Assembly (NCBI GenBank): GCA_026545765.1
Contig: CM048839.1
Coordinates: forward strand, 87,372,414-87,436,413
Length of the DNA stretch: 64,000 nucleotides
Origin: Plantago major
Lineage: Eukaryota; Streptophyta; Magnoliopsida; Lamiales; Plantaginaceae
Direction: 5' to 3'
The translations under genes were made by a program, and so were the position numbers. Below are positions 47,930 through 60,135 of this stretch, in pieces. The first letter of the stretch is position 1. The number at the start of each line of letters is the position of its first letter. Under the pieces are notes generated by a model. That model ran no database searches. It was not told the DNA's origin and was given only the letters and a program-made list of their open reading frames with translations.

Positions 47930-50900
47930 TTAGTGCATGGCTGGACGGGGTGCACGGGGTCGAACCGGAGTCTTCGATGGGCTAACCCTGAAATGGTGTT
48001 CGTATTTCTCAGATCGATCGTTTATTAGAAGAGACGCTTGTTAGAAAGGTTAAAGGATAAACGAGAGGAAATAATACCTTATAGGCAGTGATCCCAAGAC
48101 TGCACCACTACAGTTCAAAGCCGCTATTGCACTTTCAGCCTGCCAAAAGGTAGCTTCTTTTTATCAAAATATTATTGATGGAAGACAGCCTGAACTGATA
48201 TCCACAGTTGAATATACTGCTAATAATGACAAAAGCACGAGGCAACTGTATTAACATAACACAAATAGAAAAATATAAAATATCTGCTCAAATTATGCCC
48301 AATAATGTGAAAATCTGATTAGAAACATGCCACGGTGTATAACATAATTAATGGTCCCATTTCATTTTCGATGAAAACGAGTAAAAGATATGAAGATAAA
48401 TCATATCAATATTGGGAGGAGGTTTAAAGCACAGTCAGTCCCTGAAAAAAAAATACCTATAACAGTATTAGTAGTGCTGGTACCAAATCTTGCAGGCACT
48501 GAAAGAGTTGCAAGGGTCCTATATCAGGAATGTGCTAGATAGAAGTCAATGGTAAAATTATACTAAATTCAATTAGCCCAAAGGGGTGCTTTGGCCAAGA
48601 GCTCTAGTCCCAACCGTTGGGATGAGGAGGTAAGGAAATAATGAGAAAAAGGGAAAAAATTGTGAAAACCAGATGGGGAATGACCAGAAACAAATTTATG
48701 GCATTATGGTGTGGGGTAGATGTAATCGCGTAAAGGGTGAAAGCAGTACCACGTAAAAAGTTCATAAGAGTCTGGATGCGATAAAGGCTGAATGTGATGA
48801 AATACAGAACAAATTATTGCACTAGTTCATACCAGCTTAGCTATTCTAGAGGTGGAAAGTTTACATCTACAGCCTCACGCTATAATTGGAAACTTAAGAG
48901 ACAGGATATAAGTAAAGGCTCATGTCTTAGCCTAAGAGTGGTGCTTCGATATTTTCATTTATCGAATAGCAATCCTAAAAGAGTCCAATGGAGTAGGCCA
49001 AGATGCTGCAACTACTTTTTCTTTCCACTTTCCAACATCTTTTTCAACTAAGTGGAGAAATCAACCGGCCATTTTACACGTATCATTATAAAATTGGTGT
49101 GCTGTATCAAGCAGAAAGGTGTGTAAGTTCCAGGTTAATGTACCACAGTATCATTTGACACACCACCAACCCAATTAAATTAAGAGTTAAAAACAATGCT
49201 TACCTAAAATGAAGGAAATATATTAGCTTGCTACTTTCGACGCACGGAACCTATCAACTTTAGATGGGATGTTATTCCCATAACCCCTACTCTAAACATA
49301 ACTAGCATCCCTGTGAGAGGAAAAATGAGAACTACAATAAATTTGTACTCCAATCAGTATAGGCACTATATATTCAGCATAGGCACCGTATATTCATCCC
49401 TATGAGGCAATAGCAAGTGCCCATAAAATGCTCTGGCTGATTAGCAGGAAGTGATCACTTAGTATAGGCACCTTATATTCACCATCTTTACAGGACCTTG
49501 ACATACTAGAACATCAAAAGTAACTCTTTGCATCAGACATGATATCATTGATGAAGTAACATCGTTGATGCACGTTTACAAGAACAACGAATTTTGAAAA
49601 GAAAATAAAAAAAAGCCAAGAACTGGGAAATATTCACTTTTCTTGGGGTCACCACGCAAGTATATTTAAGCTAGCATTAATCCATGAATTCATCCCCAAT
49701 TAAGGTAAGAAAAATTCAAATTTGCAACGTGGCAACATGTTTGTAATCGCATAGACAAAAATAAAAGGTCAAAGAGCTTCATAAATATTCCGGTGAAAAA
49801 GGTACGCAATTAATGCTAAACGACAGGACTCCAGGACCGTGACGCGTCGCGTATCATATTTCATAACATAGGATATTTCAATCAGGTGGGTTTCCAATGA
49901 CAGACTGCTCCTTTTAAGTATCTCAACCATACAGATGCAGTACCAAAGTTGATTCTAAATACAACAAAGGTGCCATGAAAATCAATATAAGAGCTACACT
50001 TCTTACCATCACGAATTCTACAAAAGCTATACGAGTTGAATGATGATAGTCCCCAAGCAACCTCAACCGGTGAACCTGAGTGCAAAATTAAAAGCATTGA
50101 CATGATCAAAAAGTCAAGAAAGGAGTTGTGGAATGTCATATCTAGCCCATTTACAAACCTCTCCGCATATGCTCTCAAAAAAGAGTTTGACATCAGCCTG
50201 TGTGACCTGCAAATAAATATCAATGTTATGAAACCTTAAGAAAATTAAATGTTAACCTCGTATAAAAGACTAGTTAGTATAACTACCTTTTTGTCAATGT
50301 TTGTACAATAAATAGTTCTTGCGCACATCTCCCTTTCATCCTCAGACTAGAGTCACAGTTGAGAAAAAGAGAAAATTAGTGCATTATTTTCAAGCAAAGA
50401 GCTCTAAACATGCACTAAAGAGTAATTTAAAGAAAGGATGAAGCAAATAGTCACCCTTGGCAAGAAAGTTGGATTAACAGGTGCAATTGCAGTTTTTGAC
50501 GGCAGTACTCTCACTGGATAATACCCAAGCATAGTTCCTGCCAAACTCAAAGCGTTCCTTGCCCCTTCTGCAAGTCATAGCGAGAAACAAGGATGTAATA
50601 CAACCCAACAAAAAGGATTTGTTTAAAATGGCAAGACAAAGATAAGGTCATCGGCTTACCCTCATCGGTGAATTCAATGAAGGCAAAACGAAGCACAGAG
50701 TTGGGGTCTCCACAAACACGACAATCCACAACCTTCACCATGAACAAGAACAAAATTTCTTAACACAATGTCACTTGGTTACAAATGCTAATCCTACCTT
50801 TCAGACTAATTGCTGACACATACTACCTGTCCACAACCAATGAAAAGCCCTGCCAGTTGCTCCTCAGTAACCTACATCCTCGAAAGACGCTTGCTCAATA

Positions 50901-51716
50901 CACAACAAATAAACATCGCAATCCTTAAACGGTAAAATCCTCTTTACCTGATGATCAATTTCAGAAACGTAAACCGTCCTCCTAATAACCTCTTCCCTCT
51001 GAGCCATGCTAGTCCTGCTATTCATTCTCTTCTTTCCGTTGGCATAGGCATTCTTCTTCTGCACATAGCAAACCATCAACTTTTGCAAACAGCCTCCACA
51101 AAAACCCCATTTTTTAATCAAAAACTCATACATCATGTGTAACCATGTAAGTATAGGTAGCCTAAACACTTGATGCAAACAAGTGAAAATTACTAAAATT
51201 AACAATCCAACTCAAAATAGCAACAAACCACAAACATAAACAGTCCCCAATTATTACTGTTGGAAGGAAAAAAACACTAACCCTCCTAAAAGAATTCCCA
51301 TTTGCAAGTCCAGCCGAGTTAACATGCTGCGGCACCAAAAATCCATTTGTGTTAAATCCGAAATGTCCTGCAGCAGCAGCAGCCACAGCAGCAGGGTGAG
51401 GCGGCGCGAGCATCATCCTCTGGTGGAGCCCAGTGACGAGAGACGGCGGAACAAACTCCTCAGCCATGGGATTTAGCTTCGAGAGCATCTCCTCTAAATC
51501 CCTCATCTCTCTATTAAAACCCTCTCCGTCATCATCAGACACTTTTTGATTTTGAGTGTGATGATTGTTTGACACTTTTTGCTGTTGCTGAATCAGGTGG
51601 TAGCTCTGATCGGTCGGTTTCGTTGACTTTTGGTTCGGGGAAGCGACGTCGTTTGGATTCGCCTCCCGATTCGACGCCACAACAGCACCATTTCCGGCAT
51701 TCTCCACCACCGCCAT
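47930..51716 (-). CDS. CID: PAM2- and two-RRM protein, poly(A)-binding-protein-interacting (CID8-13 family)
   Basis: Host gene with ten coding exons: 51716-51282, 51058-50948, 50871-50827, 50732-50660, 50567-50455, 50346-50287, 50206-50159, 50075-50007, 48139-48078 and 47987-47930. All have GT/AG borders and matching phases, giving 357 residues. The protein has the PAM2 motif LNPMAEEFVPPS (residues 81-92), which in this family binds the MLLE/CTC domain of poly(A)-binding protein. An Ala-rich stretch comes next, then a basic KKNAYANGKKR signal likely for nuclear entry. RRM1 covers about 172-245 (RNP2 TVYVSEI, RNP1 RFAFIEF) and RRM2 about 268-340 (RNP2 TIYCTNI, RNP1 RIAFVEF). The tail VSPSKTPVRPRAPR is typical. 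The length and order match Arabidopsis CID8-CID13. I cannot say which member. It is presumed to act in mRNA translation or stability. The eighth intron is 1.87 kb, much longer than the others. Confidence 0.93.
48140..50006 (-). other. Long eighth intron of the CID-like gene
   Basis: 1,867-bp intron between the RRM2 RNP1 exon and the following exon. I see no transposon with clear ends in it. A short motif tataggcacc(t/g)tatattca occurs three times within 49360-49485. Confidence 0.7.
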
Positions 51717-51725
51717 GATCGAAAC

Positions 51726-51856
51726 CTTAAAAAAGACGGCTTTTTTAAACAAGAAACGGCAAGAAAAGTAAAACCCAGAAATAATTCACTATGGATCAGA
51801 GCTGGGAAATTGTTGTCCTAATCGAGTGAAACGAAGAGGGGTTAGAGCATTTTTAC
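51726..51856 (-). other. Probable intron in the 5' UTR of the CID-like gene
   Basis: On the minus strand a donor cccatcag/gtaaaa at 51856 and an acceptor tttttttaag/gtttcg at 51726 enclose 131 T-rich bases, ending nine bases before the ATG. Without splicing, an in-frame upstream ATG would add 12 residues not expected in the family. Confidence 0.5.
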
Positions 51857-51989
51857 CTGATGGGTTTGAGCTGCAAACGCTGTCCACTGATCGTGAAAAA
51901 GCGAAGGGGAAAACAGAGCAGAACCTTTTGTTTTAGTGTTTCTTCTGTTTTTTATTAATAATAATTTATTGATTGTTTTCTAAGAATAT

Positions 51990-51997
51990 ATTTTATA
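51990..51997 (-). promoter_or_regulatory. TATA box of the CID-like gene
   Basis: TATAAAAT on the minus strand, 274 bp before the ATG. A TCTCTC-type pyrimidine run (52116-52131) lies about 120 bp further upstream, as in many plant promoters. Confidence 0.55.
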
Positions 51998-52225
51998 CTG
52001 ATGATGAGAAAGAAGAAGAGGAAGAAAGAGACCAGGGACACAAATGGAATGGCTTTCTCTCTCCAATTTCTATGCTATACTCTTGTTGTGAATGATGATG
52101 AGGGTTTTAGTTTTAGAGAGAGAGAGAGAGTAATTAAGTTTTGGTGCTTCTTCATTCTTCTTTATTTTCTATTTTTCCAATTTTATTTGCAGATATATTT
52201 ATACATTAAACTCCTCCATACACTA

Positions 52226-52452
52226 AGTAATATTGTTGGAACTGTTAAAAAATATTCTTATAAATAGTTTATTTTTAAATAGAGATTTTTTTAAAGCGTT
52301 TATACATAAGTTGGGACCGTAAATTTTTATTATTATAGAGAGTTTATTCCTTTATAGAACGGTCTCAACTTGTGTATAAATGATTTTAAAAAAATTCTAT
52401 TTATGAATAAATTCTTTATAAAAATATTTTTTATCAATTAAACAATATTACT
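52226..52452. mobile_element. Palindromic MITE upstream of the CID-like gene
   Basis: 227 bp in which both halves are inverted copies over about 100 bp: AGTAATATTGTT at both outer edges, and TTTATACATAAGTTGGGACC facing its inverted partner across a short centre. There is no coding capacity. The only possible duplication is TA, so the superfamily is uncertain. Confidence 0.75.
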
Positions 52453-53279
52453 GTATGAAGTTTTTAATGTATTACTGTGTAGGTACGCTTTTATTCCCTT
52501 TATTTTATTTTTCTATCTTTAATAGTGACATTTGGATTTGTTGGACTTTGTTCATAACGCCTCCAAAAATTATGATGCGTGAACCGGTGAGGCTACAGAA
52601 TGGGTCCCGGTCCCCTACCCTAGTTCTTGCTTACAATTTTTTCCGCAAAATGGAATCCTCAAACAACTTTTCTATCGGTTTGTTTCCAAGTTTCATTTCT
52701 TTTTTAAATTTACCTCATTTTTATGCTATGTGGAACAACCCGAAATCTGAACACAAATTTAAGCGTCTTGATACGACTGGATCGGAGTTTGTGACTCTAG
52801 ACTGGATCGGAGTTTGTGATTCAATGATCGTAGTTTCGGTATAGTGTAATCTTTCTATTTTCAGCACATTACTTAAATCTAAATATCTAATCCATACCTT
52901 TATTTAACCCTAATTAATCACACAATAAAGTTTTATATTTACGATTGTTTTGTATTTAAAAGGCAAAATATACTAATAGTTAACCACAACTGTTTCTATG
53001 TACAATGGTAAGCAGGGCCGGAACAAGGTGAAGGGCTAGTGTGGTTTATCCCTAAATTTGAAAGAAAGAAAGGTAGTATATTTAACTTTTTCGGCAATTT
53101 TAGATTTCGGCTTAGCATCTAAAATAATTGATATATAATTTAGCCCATCTGAACTTCAAATAATGGGTCCTCCTCTGACTTGTATGAATATTATTCCATT
53201 AAGAATATCGCGTAGTCTTTCTCCCTCGTTTCAACCTTCTTCTCCAACGTCTTATTTCGTTCTTTGTGAACCATAAAGC
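52453..53279. other. Intergenic DNA
   Basis: I see no supported gene. It has a tandem 17-bp echo (actggatcggagtttgtga) near 52775-52820 but nothing else of note. Confidence 0.55.
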
Positions 53280-53630
53280 TTCTCCTAGTAAGGCAATTAT
53301 ATATATTCTCTCCACCATTGTTCCATGAGTAAGCTTTGTGTTAATCCTGAAAGAATTATTTTCCCTGATGATTCTCATTCATCAATCTCCTATTTATACA
53401 ATTGTGTATAGCTAGCGCTACCAATAAGGAATCTTAATCCAATTATACTTCTAATTACAACAATAAGGAATCCTAATCCAAATATACTTCTAACACTCCC
53501 TCGCAGTCGAAACGGGATGTTGACGAACGTTGAGATTGTTCCGAAAAACGTCAAACAGAACTTGTGGAAGTCCTTTGGTGAAAATATCTGCAATTTGTAT
53601 ATCCATTGCAATATGCTTGCTACATTTATG
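53280..53630 (-). mobile_element. Ty1/copia remnant (RNase H end and LTR part)
   Basis: On the minus strand a short coding block with IADIFTKGLPQVLFDVFRNN (about 53540-53610) is the characteristic C-terminal end of copia RNase H. It is followed by TGTTAGAAGTATATTTGG at 53495, which looks like the start of a 3' LTR. The LTR holds a likely TATA region near 53395. This is a broken fossil with only its 3' end preserved. The outer limit near 53280 is approximate. Confidence 0.7.
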
Positions 53631-53901
53631 TGGTATGAGCAGGCGAGGCAGAAGGTCCAGTGGCCATATGGGCTTGCTGGGGGTGAGATCGAGAACACCG
53701 ACATCGAGGACCCCAATCGGTACTGACCCGAGGAGTTGCTCGAGGCTGGAAGAGCGGGTGGAGCAGTGCGAACCTCGGTGAGTCTGGGAAGCCATGGCGA
53801 CATAATATGGGAGAGAAGAAGGAGATGGGAAAGAGAAGACGAGATGACAGCAGAAGAAGAAAGAACTTAAGCACTCAAGGTAGGCATAGAGAGAGACACC
53901 C
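53631..53901. other. Unassigned DNA between the copia remnant and the second CACTA element
   Basis: A minus-strand frame runs through here with a Ser/Pro/Leu-rich product that I do not recognise. The pyrimidine-rich stretch before its MASQTHRGS could be a captured leader sequence. Confidence 0.3.
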
Positions 53902-53919
53902 ACTACAAGAAAACAGGGT

Positions 53920-54290
53920 TTTAGCGACGGAATTATCTGTCGCTAAGCCCCCTGCCGATCCGTCGCTAAGGCCTTAGCGACGGATGAGCGCCAAATCTTA
54001 ATGACGGACATCTCTAAGCGAATTAGCGACGGTTGTTATCCGTCGCTAATAATCTGAAATTAGCGATGGATGGCGTTGACCGCCCGTTACGCCATTAGAG
54101 GCGGATAATTATTCGTCTCTAATCTAATTAGAAGAACGCCTAATTAGATTTGTTTAGCGACGGATAATTATCCGTCGCTAAATAACTAAATTAAGTGCTA
54201 CCTAATTAAATGAGTTAGGCGCTAAATTACGAATTAGGCGTTCTTTCTAATTAAGTAGTTTAGCGACGGATAATTATCCGTCTAAACTCT
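53920..54290. repeat. Subterminal repeats of the partial CACTA element
   Basis: TTAGCGACGGATAATTATCC-type palindromes, about ten, longer and more regular than those of the first CACTA element. Two copies of a spacer with AATTAGGCG lie between them. Confidence 0.9.
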
Positions 54291-54515
54291 TTTTTTAAAA
54301 AATTAAAATTATTTTATAATTTTCACTGTTTTTCAACCGATATAATAGTGATATGTCACAAAGGGAAATTGCATTAATTAACAACAACGATTCGTCAAAA
54401 ACAAATTATCCAAAATAAAGTCTACATATCCGAATAGAAATCCAAATATCCAACAAAGTAAAAAGTAGCATAGTATCCAAAACATCACAACATCAACTTT
54501 GAGGCAGTAGGGGTA

Positions 54516-56610
54516 TTACGGCTCATATCTGACGAGCTCTTCCATCATCGATTCATACGAGCTGCTCATCATCCACGAGATTTCAATCTCGATGCGGAAG
54601 TCCGCTTGATTCACCATATGCTCGACTTTTTTGTGTAAACACCACCATGTCCACAGATTGCGGGTGGGACACGGAAGCTCTCACTTGATGTCTCGCCATA
54701 ACTACCAAGACCATAAACCCGACCACTTGTTGTGGTGGGTTGTTTAATAGAAAGATCCGGTCTTGTTCTTCCACGGACAACTCCTCACCCTCGGCGACCT
54801 CTCCATGATGATCCGTTCCACCTCACTCTGTAATAGTCAGTGTATCTGAAATGAGCTACAATTTCATATTTAATTTATAATACACATGCATATACAATGT
54901 GACACTTAGCAAATACACATACCATGATAAGCTCGGACTTACGGTCCACCCAAATGCCCTTCTTGAACTTCCCCATCTTCATTTGCTCTAGGCAAGTCTT
55001 GGGTTTATTCGGGTTGTTCACTAAAGAACATTATATATTGCAACAAGTAGTTAGTAAGTTGGTAGGAATGCAAAAGTGGTAAATTGGTATAAATGAAAGC
55101 AATATACATGTGTACAAATCATGTTGTAATCGAACACACATATATATACTTCTGACATCAGCGTCGGTGACAATTTCGTGACCCGTAGTGATGTCTGGCG
55201 GAGCCCTTACCATCTCATGACTCGGTCGGCCGGTTACTTTATTCTTGTAGGTGATCCTCGGCGTGATTAATTCTCTAACACTCATGCCACATAGCCCACT
55301 CTTACGTCCCAATATGCCTATCTTGTGGCGGCTTTCCTTTGTCTCGGTATTTTTCATGTCGGCCACCATATGCCTATCTGATTGAGCCCAAACTCTCAGC
55401 AGGCCACATCAGGGAATAAGGCCGTCAGATGTAGTATTTTTCTACATTCAATTCCATTCAAAGTAAAATTAATGCCCCAAGGTCACAATTTCAAGATAAA
55501 CAATGGTGCATTTCACCCAGTGGCTAACATACCACACAAATTGTCCTAGAATTTACTAACACAATGGTGACTAACATATCACCCAAGTAAGTGGCTAACA
55601 TACCACACAAATTGTCCTAGAATTTACTAACACAATGGTGACTAACATATCACCCAAGTAAGTGGCTAACATACCACACAAATTGTCCTAGAATTTACTA
55701 ACACAATGGTGACTAACATATCACCCAATTAAGTGGCGAACATACCACAAATTGTCCTAGAATTTACTAACACAATGGTGACTAACATATCACCCAAGTA
55801 AGTGGCTAACATACCACACAAATTGTCCTAGAATTTACTAACACAATGATGACTAACATATCACCCAATTAAGTGGCTAACATACCACACAAATTGTCCT
55901 AGAATTTACTAACACAATGGTGACTAACATATCACCCAAGTAAGTGGCTAACATACCACACAAATTGTCCTAGAATTTACTAACACAATGGTGAACACCC
56001 AATTAAGTGGCTAACATACCACACAAATTAGTAAACTAGTTCATTAATCGATTCTCTCTACAAATAAAGCATTGTAACATTTACCACAACAAATTGTAAC
56101 ATTTAAGCTTACCCGAAGCTCATCAAAGTAGAAGTGCTTCGTCTCAGCCTTGAGTGTGCTCCACTTTTCGCCTCCACGGCCGTAACTCCCTCTAAGCTTG
56201 AATATCTCATGCGAGGTCGTCGAAGATTCTTTGAGGCCAGAACCTGCAGTTATGAATGACATATCGAAGAGTACATATATTTATTAGACAATTCATGTGA
56301 CATATATATAAACACTTATCTTAAGTTATGTTCTACAAATGTATATATAATACTTACTTCCTCCTGCCATTAGGGAACAACACGACTTCCCTCCCGTAGC
56401 ACCATCGGCGATCTCGGTATATGGACACCGTCGGTAGTCTTGTCCTGGTCCATAACCACCACCAGACGTCCCCATGCTCGATCCACTGGGAGTCTGACTA
56501 ACATGAGAGTAGCTGCCCGATCCACCAGGGCTACTCTCAGCACTCTGTGGTGAACCCTGGGTCCCACTAGACCTGGGAATCTGGTAACTGCACTTTCTTT
56601 GCCGGGGCAT
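54516..56610 (-). pseudogene. Transposase_24 (TNPA-like) gene of the partial CACTA element
   Basis: The minus-strand blocks correspond to those in the first CACTA element. The start MPRQRKCSYQI at 56610 comes directly after tttgcag, then a Ser/Gly-rich linker (SPGGSGSYSHVSQTPSGSS). A block near 56060-56260 has SYGRGGEKWSTLK and KHFYFDELR. The middle block (55200-55340) has RHKIGILGRKSGLCGMSVRE. The C-terminal block ends at TAA (54516-54518) after SYESMMEELVRYEP. The family binds CACTA subterminal repeats. The middle exon is more conserved than its neighbours. Frame changes inside the C-terminal block suggest decay. Confidence 0.65.
55510..56035. repeat. Minisatellite in the second CACTA Transposase_24 gene
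   Basis: About seven and a half units of 68-72 bp, each with agtggctaacataccacac, then aaattgtcctagaatttact, then cacaatggtgactaacatat. Clearly related to the array at 29580-30335 but more uniform. Confidence 0.94.
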
Positions 56611-56828
56611 CTGCAAAAAGCACATGACAAACACAAACAAATTGTATTAGTATAAATTAAGACATGAATTGGCATATAATGGGAAAAGCAAGCATATAAC
56701 AATTACGATACATATAATCTACACTACACACATACTCTGATCCTCGTCATCAATGGTTAAGTCTACATATATGTCTTCGTGCAGGTCAATGTACTCATCA
56801 CGAGCGTCTACAGGATTTCATTTCCTAA

Positions 56829-56952
56829 GGCTCTGTTCTTTTCAACTGAAATTTACTGAACTGAACTAAATTGTAGTATAAAATATAACTAATGAGCGAA
56901 TGGGTAGGCGAATGGTAAGCTGAATGAGTTTTCAGTTGAAGAGAACAGAGAC
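56829..56952. mobile_element. Small Tourist-like MITE
   Basis: 124 bp with ends GGCTCTGTTCTTTTCAACTG and, read inwards, GTCTCTGTTCTCTTCAACTG. TAA lies on both sides (56826-56828, 56953-56955), as in PIF/Harbinger MITEs. Confidence 0.75.
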
Positions 56953-56955
56953 TAA

Positions 56956-57398
56956 CTCAGAAATTCAACATTCATTAACGAAATCATCAGCAATAGACAT
57001 CCAACATGTCTCACCAAACCAGCCCTAAACAAATCTAAGCCAGCCCCGTATTCTTTTTGCAATAAACCTAATTTCGCTACATAAATCAACCATCGAACCC
57101 GTATTCTTTTTGCTTCTTGCACAATTTCTAATCAAAACTCCAGAGGAAAGAAATTTTTTCAGACACTCACACCCAATTAATTTCTCTGATGCGCCTCGAA
57201 AAGACGGAGGGCGAGAGAGAGAGATGAAAATAATATTAACCAAACAACGACGCAACATATGCACTTTCTCCAAAATCAACAAGTGGAACTCAATCGTGCA
57301 TATCAAGGTGACCTAATTAGGCAAAACCTAGAGATAATTTCTCGAACAGTAACACTAGTAGTTTCTCCAATTGGGCAAAACTAAACAATGTCGACCGC
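56956..57398. other. Intergenic DNA
   Basis: I see no gene or repeat I can support here. There is a GAGAGAGAGA run near 57210. Confidence 0.55.
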
Positions 57399-58633
57399 TG
57401 ATGTGACAATGAAATGTGCGATATAGCATGCTTTTAGACCCTCGTTTTTTGCCTTAGATTCAATATTTGTATCGTTTTATGGTCAATTACCAACTTCGTG
57501 TGTATTTTGTAGGTCATGATTGTGTTTTTTAGGAATTGCACGATTTCAGGCACGAAAACGACATAATTGTGCGAAATCGAGCTAGAAAGTTAAGTGAATG
57601 CGCCGCATTAACCGTTTCACGGAGTTCGAGGAGTCAAAACATGTCATGCGGCTAACCAATGCGAAGATAATTGAAGATGCAACAACATTGTAGAAGACCA
57701 CTTTTCGAGGAAACAGAGTTACGAAGCCCGAAATCGAAGAACGAAGAAAACAGATTTGAATCTGCAAAAGTCAAAGATGGTGGCCACCAGGGGACCGCAG
57801 AAGGCCTATCTGCGGCCACCTGGCGATCGCAGTCATGCTGCTGATTTCTTCTGGGCCATTTTCCTGGCCTGTCAGGCTAGACCCCGCCTTCCTAAACCTT
57901 CCTCAATGAAGAATGGCGGCCAGAGCTCGGATTTTCAAGTATAAATAAGACCTCAGGGGTCTCATAATTCTACACCGCTCATAAACCGTTGGCCATTAGG
58001 CACCCAGAAGGACGAAACCCTAGAAGTAGCACGAATACATCAGAGAATAAGCTTCTTCTTCTTCTTCTTTCTTTTCATGCTTTTCAATTTATGTCTAGAT
58101 ACTATGAGTAGCTAACTTCCTCTTGTAAAGGCGAACCACCGTAACTCTGCTTTTGCTACTTCTTTATATACAGTGATATATTAATGGAATAGTTATTAGA
58201 CGTAAATCGTGGTTATACAACTCTATACATCCTTCGAGGTTCGATGTTCTACTGAGTGACACAGTAGTTTCATTGAGCGAGTAGAATACTAAATCTTGAA
58301 CTACGCCTTATACGATAGTATTATGCCTTGCTGTCGTTAGAGGTAATCACGTAGGATTTTAGCTAGGAAGTTGGGAGTAGTATGGCAGAGGGAGGTCAGA
58401 CATCCTTTACACCTTTCCCATCATCGATTTACAACAAAGCAATTAGGGTTTACTGTGATCAATTCAATCTGTCTGCAATCATTCTGTTTACATTCTGCAC
58501 GTAATTTAAATACGATACTTGTTTGTTCCTATAAACTGTGGATTTTAGAACTTCCGACTTATAAATTTAATCTTGATTGTATTTAGGGATTACAGGTTCT
58601 ACAACGAAAATTGAAATCTCTGAGTGCACATCA
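57399..58633 (+). repeat. LTR of Athila-type fossil A
   Basis: The ends are TGATGTGACAATG and GTGCACATCA. A TATA box TATAAATA lies at 57940-57947. A short (CTT)6 tract sits at 58052-58069. The other LTR of this family in the window is at 60136-61540, in reverse. Confidence 0.85.
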
Positions 58634-58636
58634 AAA

Positions 58637-58654
58637 TTTGGCGCCATTATACAG
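58637..58654 (+). promoter_or_regulatory. Primer binding site of fossil A
   Basis: TTTGGCGCCATTATACAG lies three bases after the LTR. The TGGCGCC start matches a tRNA 3' end. The downstream part differs from the usual tRNA-Asp form. Confidence 0.7.
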
Positions 58655-58940
58655 ACACTTGACCGCTCGAGCAAGTTTCGATCGTCCGAGATAAGTTGAA
58701 ATCTTTCTTTCGCTTTTTAATTTACGCACTGTCTTTTAATTCGTATAGCATAAACCTAAAAAAATATTATAAAAACTTGTGGGAATCGACCTCCACAGCA
58801 AAAACCCAAAAATATTTTCTTTTCCGAATTAATTTGTTTTCTTATTAAAAAAAATCCAAAAACACATAATTTTAGATTTCTGTTTATTATCCTTTTAGTA
58901 TTATCAATCCATATCTGCAAAGGTTTGTCTGTTAGTCTCT

Positions 58941-60098
58941 ATGCAAGGCAGGAGAAGCGCGGGAACACTAGTAGTACCGTTTAAAGACGACATAGATAAG
59001 CTTGAAAGGCGTAAATTGCCTACTACTATCATAGAGTCATCCAGCAACATGAGTGGGGAAGGAAACATCAACGACAATCCATCTGGGAATGTCGCAACTT
59101 CTGAACTTGAGCAACTGCTTAAGATTCGACTAGAGATTTAAGCTGAGAGAGAAGAGCTGGAATAGAAATGACTAAGGATAGCCGAGGAAAGATTAAGATT
59201 AGATGAGAACCGAAGAAGGGATAACTTCATGAGGGTGGGCGGTGAGCGAAGACAATAGACCCGTACGACTAAGTTATGCGAGGCTTACACGCATGCCTCA
59301 AGCATCTATCTGGAGAGGATTGAGAGAGAATATGATCTGAAAGGAACTCACCTGAACCAACTACCACACTTCTACAGGAACCCAACTGAGGACCCGATGC
59401 ACTTTATGAGGGAATTCTACACAATAGTTGGAGGTATACCATTGAATGGGCTCACGGAATGTCGACTTAGAAGAAGGTTTTCCTAGGCGCCTTACGTCTG
59501 AGGCAAAGAAGCTTACTCAATCTGACGGGCACCTTGACTACATGGGACAAGGTTTTCAACAAGTTTATGCTCGGATACTTCCCATTGAAGAAGACATCCG
59601 ACACGAAGAGCGGATCAAACTTGACCACTTTGTGGAGAAACCTTTCACGAAGCATGGAAAGATATAAGGATCTACTTGACAAATGCCCAATGCACTCTTC
59701 TGTTTGTTTGACAAAGTCGACAACTTTTACAAGGGAATTGACTATATCGAAGCACTCATCGATGGAGCATGTCGAGGAAACTAGACGCACCCCCAAGAAG
59801 GATTTGGGAAGTGTGCGAGAACCTTAGTGAGAACTCTATGCATAAAGGACGAGGAAAAAGGGTGGCTACTAAGGAGGTCAGGGCAATCGAGGAAACCCCT
59901 TGGAAACATATTAACAAGAGAATTGAAGCCATAAAGATAAGGATGGGGAGGAAGGATGATGTGAATGAAGAACTGGAGGAACCAACCTGTTGGAAGAGGC
60001 ACACTACATGCGAGAATCGAGAAGCGAGGCCAGAAACCAGCCGATGTGACTTTATCCCTGACACCCTCTCTTATCATACCGTCTTGGACCTAACTTGA
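58941..60098 (+). pseudogene. gag part of Athila-type fossil A
   Basis: Short blocks match the Athila gag: HFYRNPTEDPMHFMREFYTI (about 59370-59430), TTWDKVFNKFMLGYFPLKKT (about 59533-59600) and MERYKDLLDKCPMHS (about 59655-59700). These correspond to the 'W-x-x-x-x-x-K-F-L-x-x-Y-F-P' and 'ERFKELLRRCPHH' regions of the family. Fossil, several breaks. Confidence 0.75.
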
Positions 60099-60135
60099 AC
60101 CCACCGAAATACCACCTAGACCACACTATGGCTTT

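Larger units (their letters stand above)
53902..56819 (-). mobile_element. Partial CACTA element, same family as 27966-36103
   Basis: Begins CACTACAAGAAAACAGGGTT and is followed by the same GCGACGGAT palindromes (53925-54285). It carries a Transposase_24 gene with an internal minisatellite in the same order as the first element. Similarity to the first element continues to about 56819, just past sequence matching 31015-31090, then stops without a right end. The TNP2 gene is therefore absent, and it is not mobile on its own. Confidence 0.85.
57399..60135 (+). mobile_element. Athila-type Ty3 fossil A: LTR, primer site and gag part
   Basis: Contains a 1,235-bp LTR (57399-58633, TGATGTG...CACATCA), a TTTGGCGCC primer site, and gag sequence. 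It is cut at 60135 by fossil B, whose LTR begins there. Broken, with several breaks in gag. Confidence 0.8.

Noticed and set aside
53490-53903. A host gene starting MASQTHRGS on the minus strand
   Set aside because: The frame runs into the copia RNase H end, and I recognise no host domain. It looks like rearranged remnant sequence.
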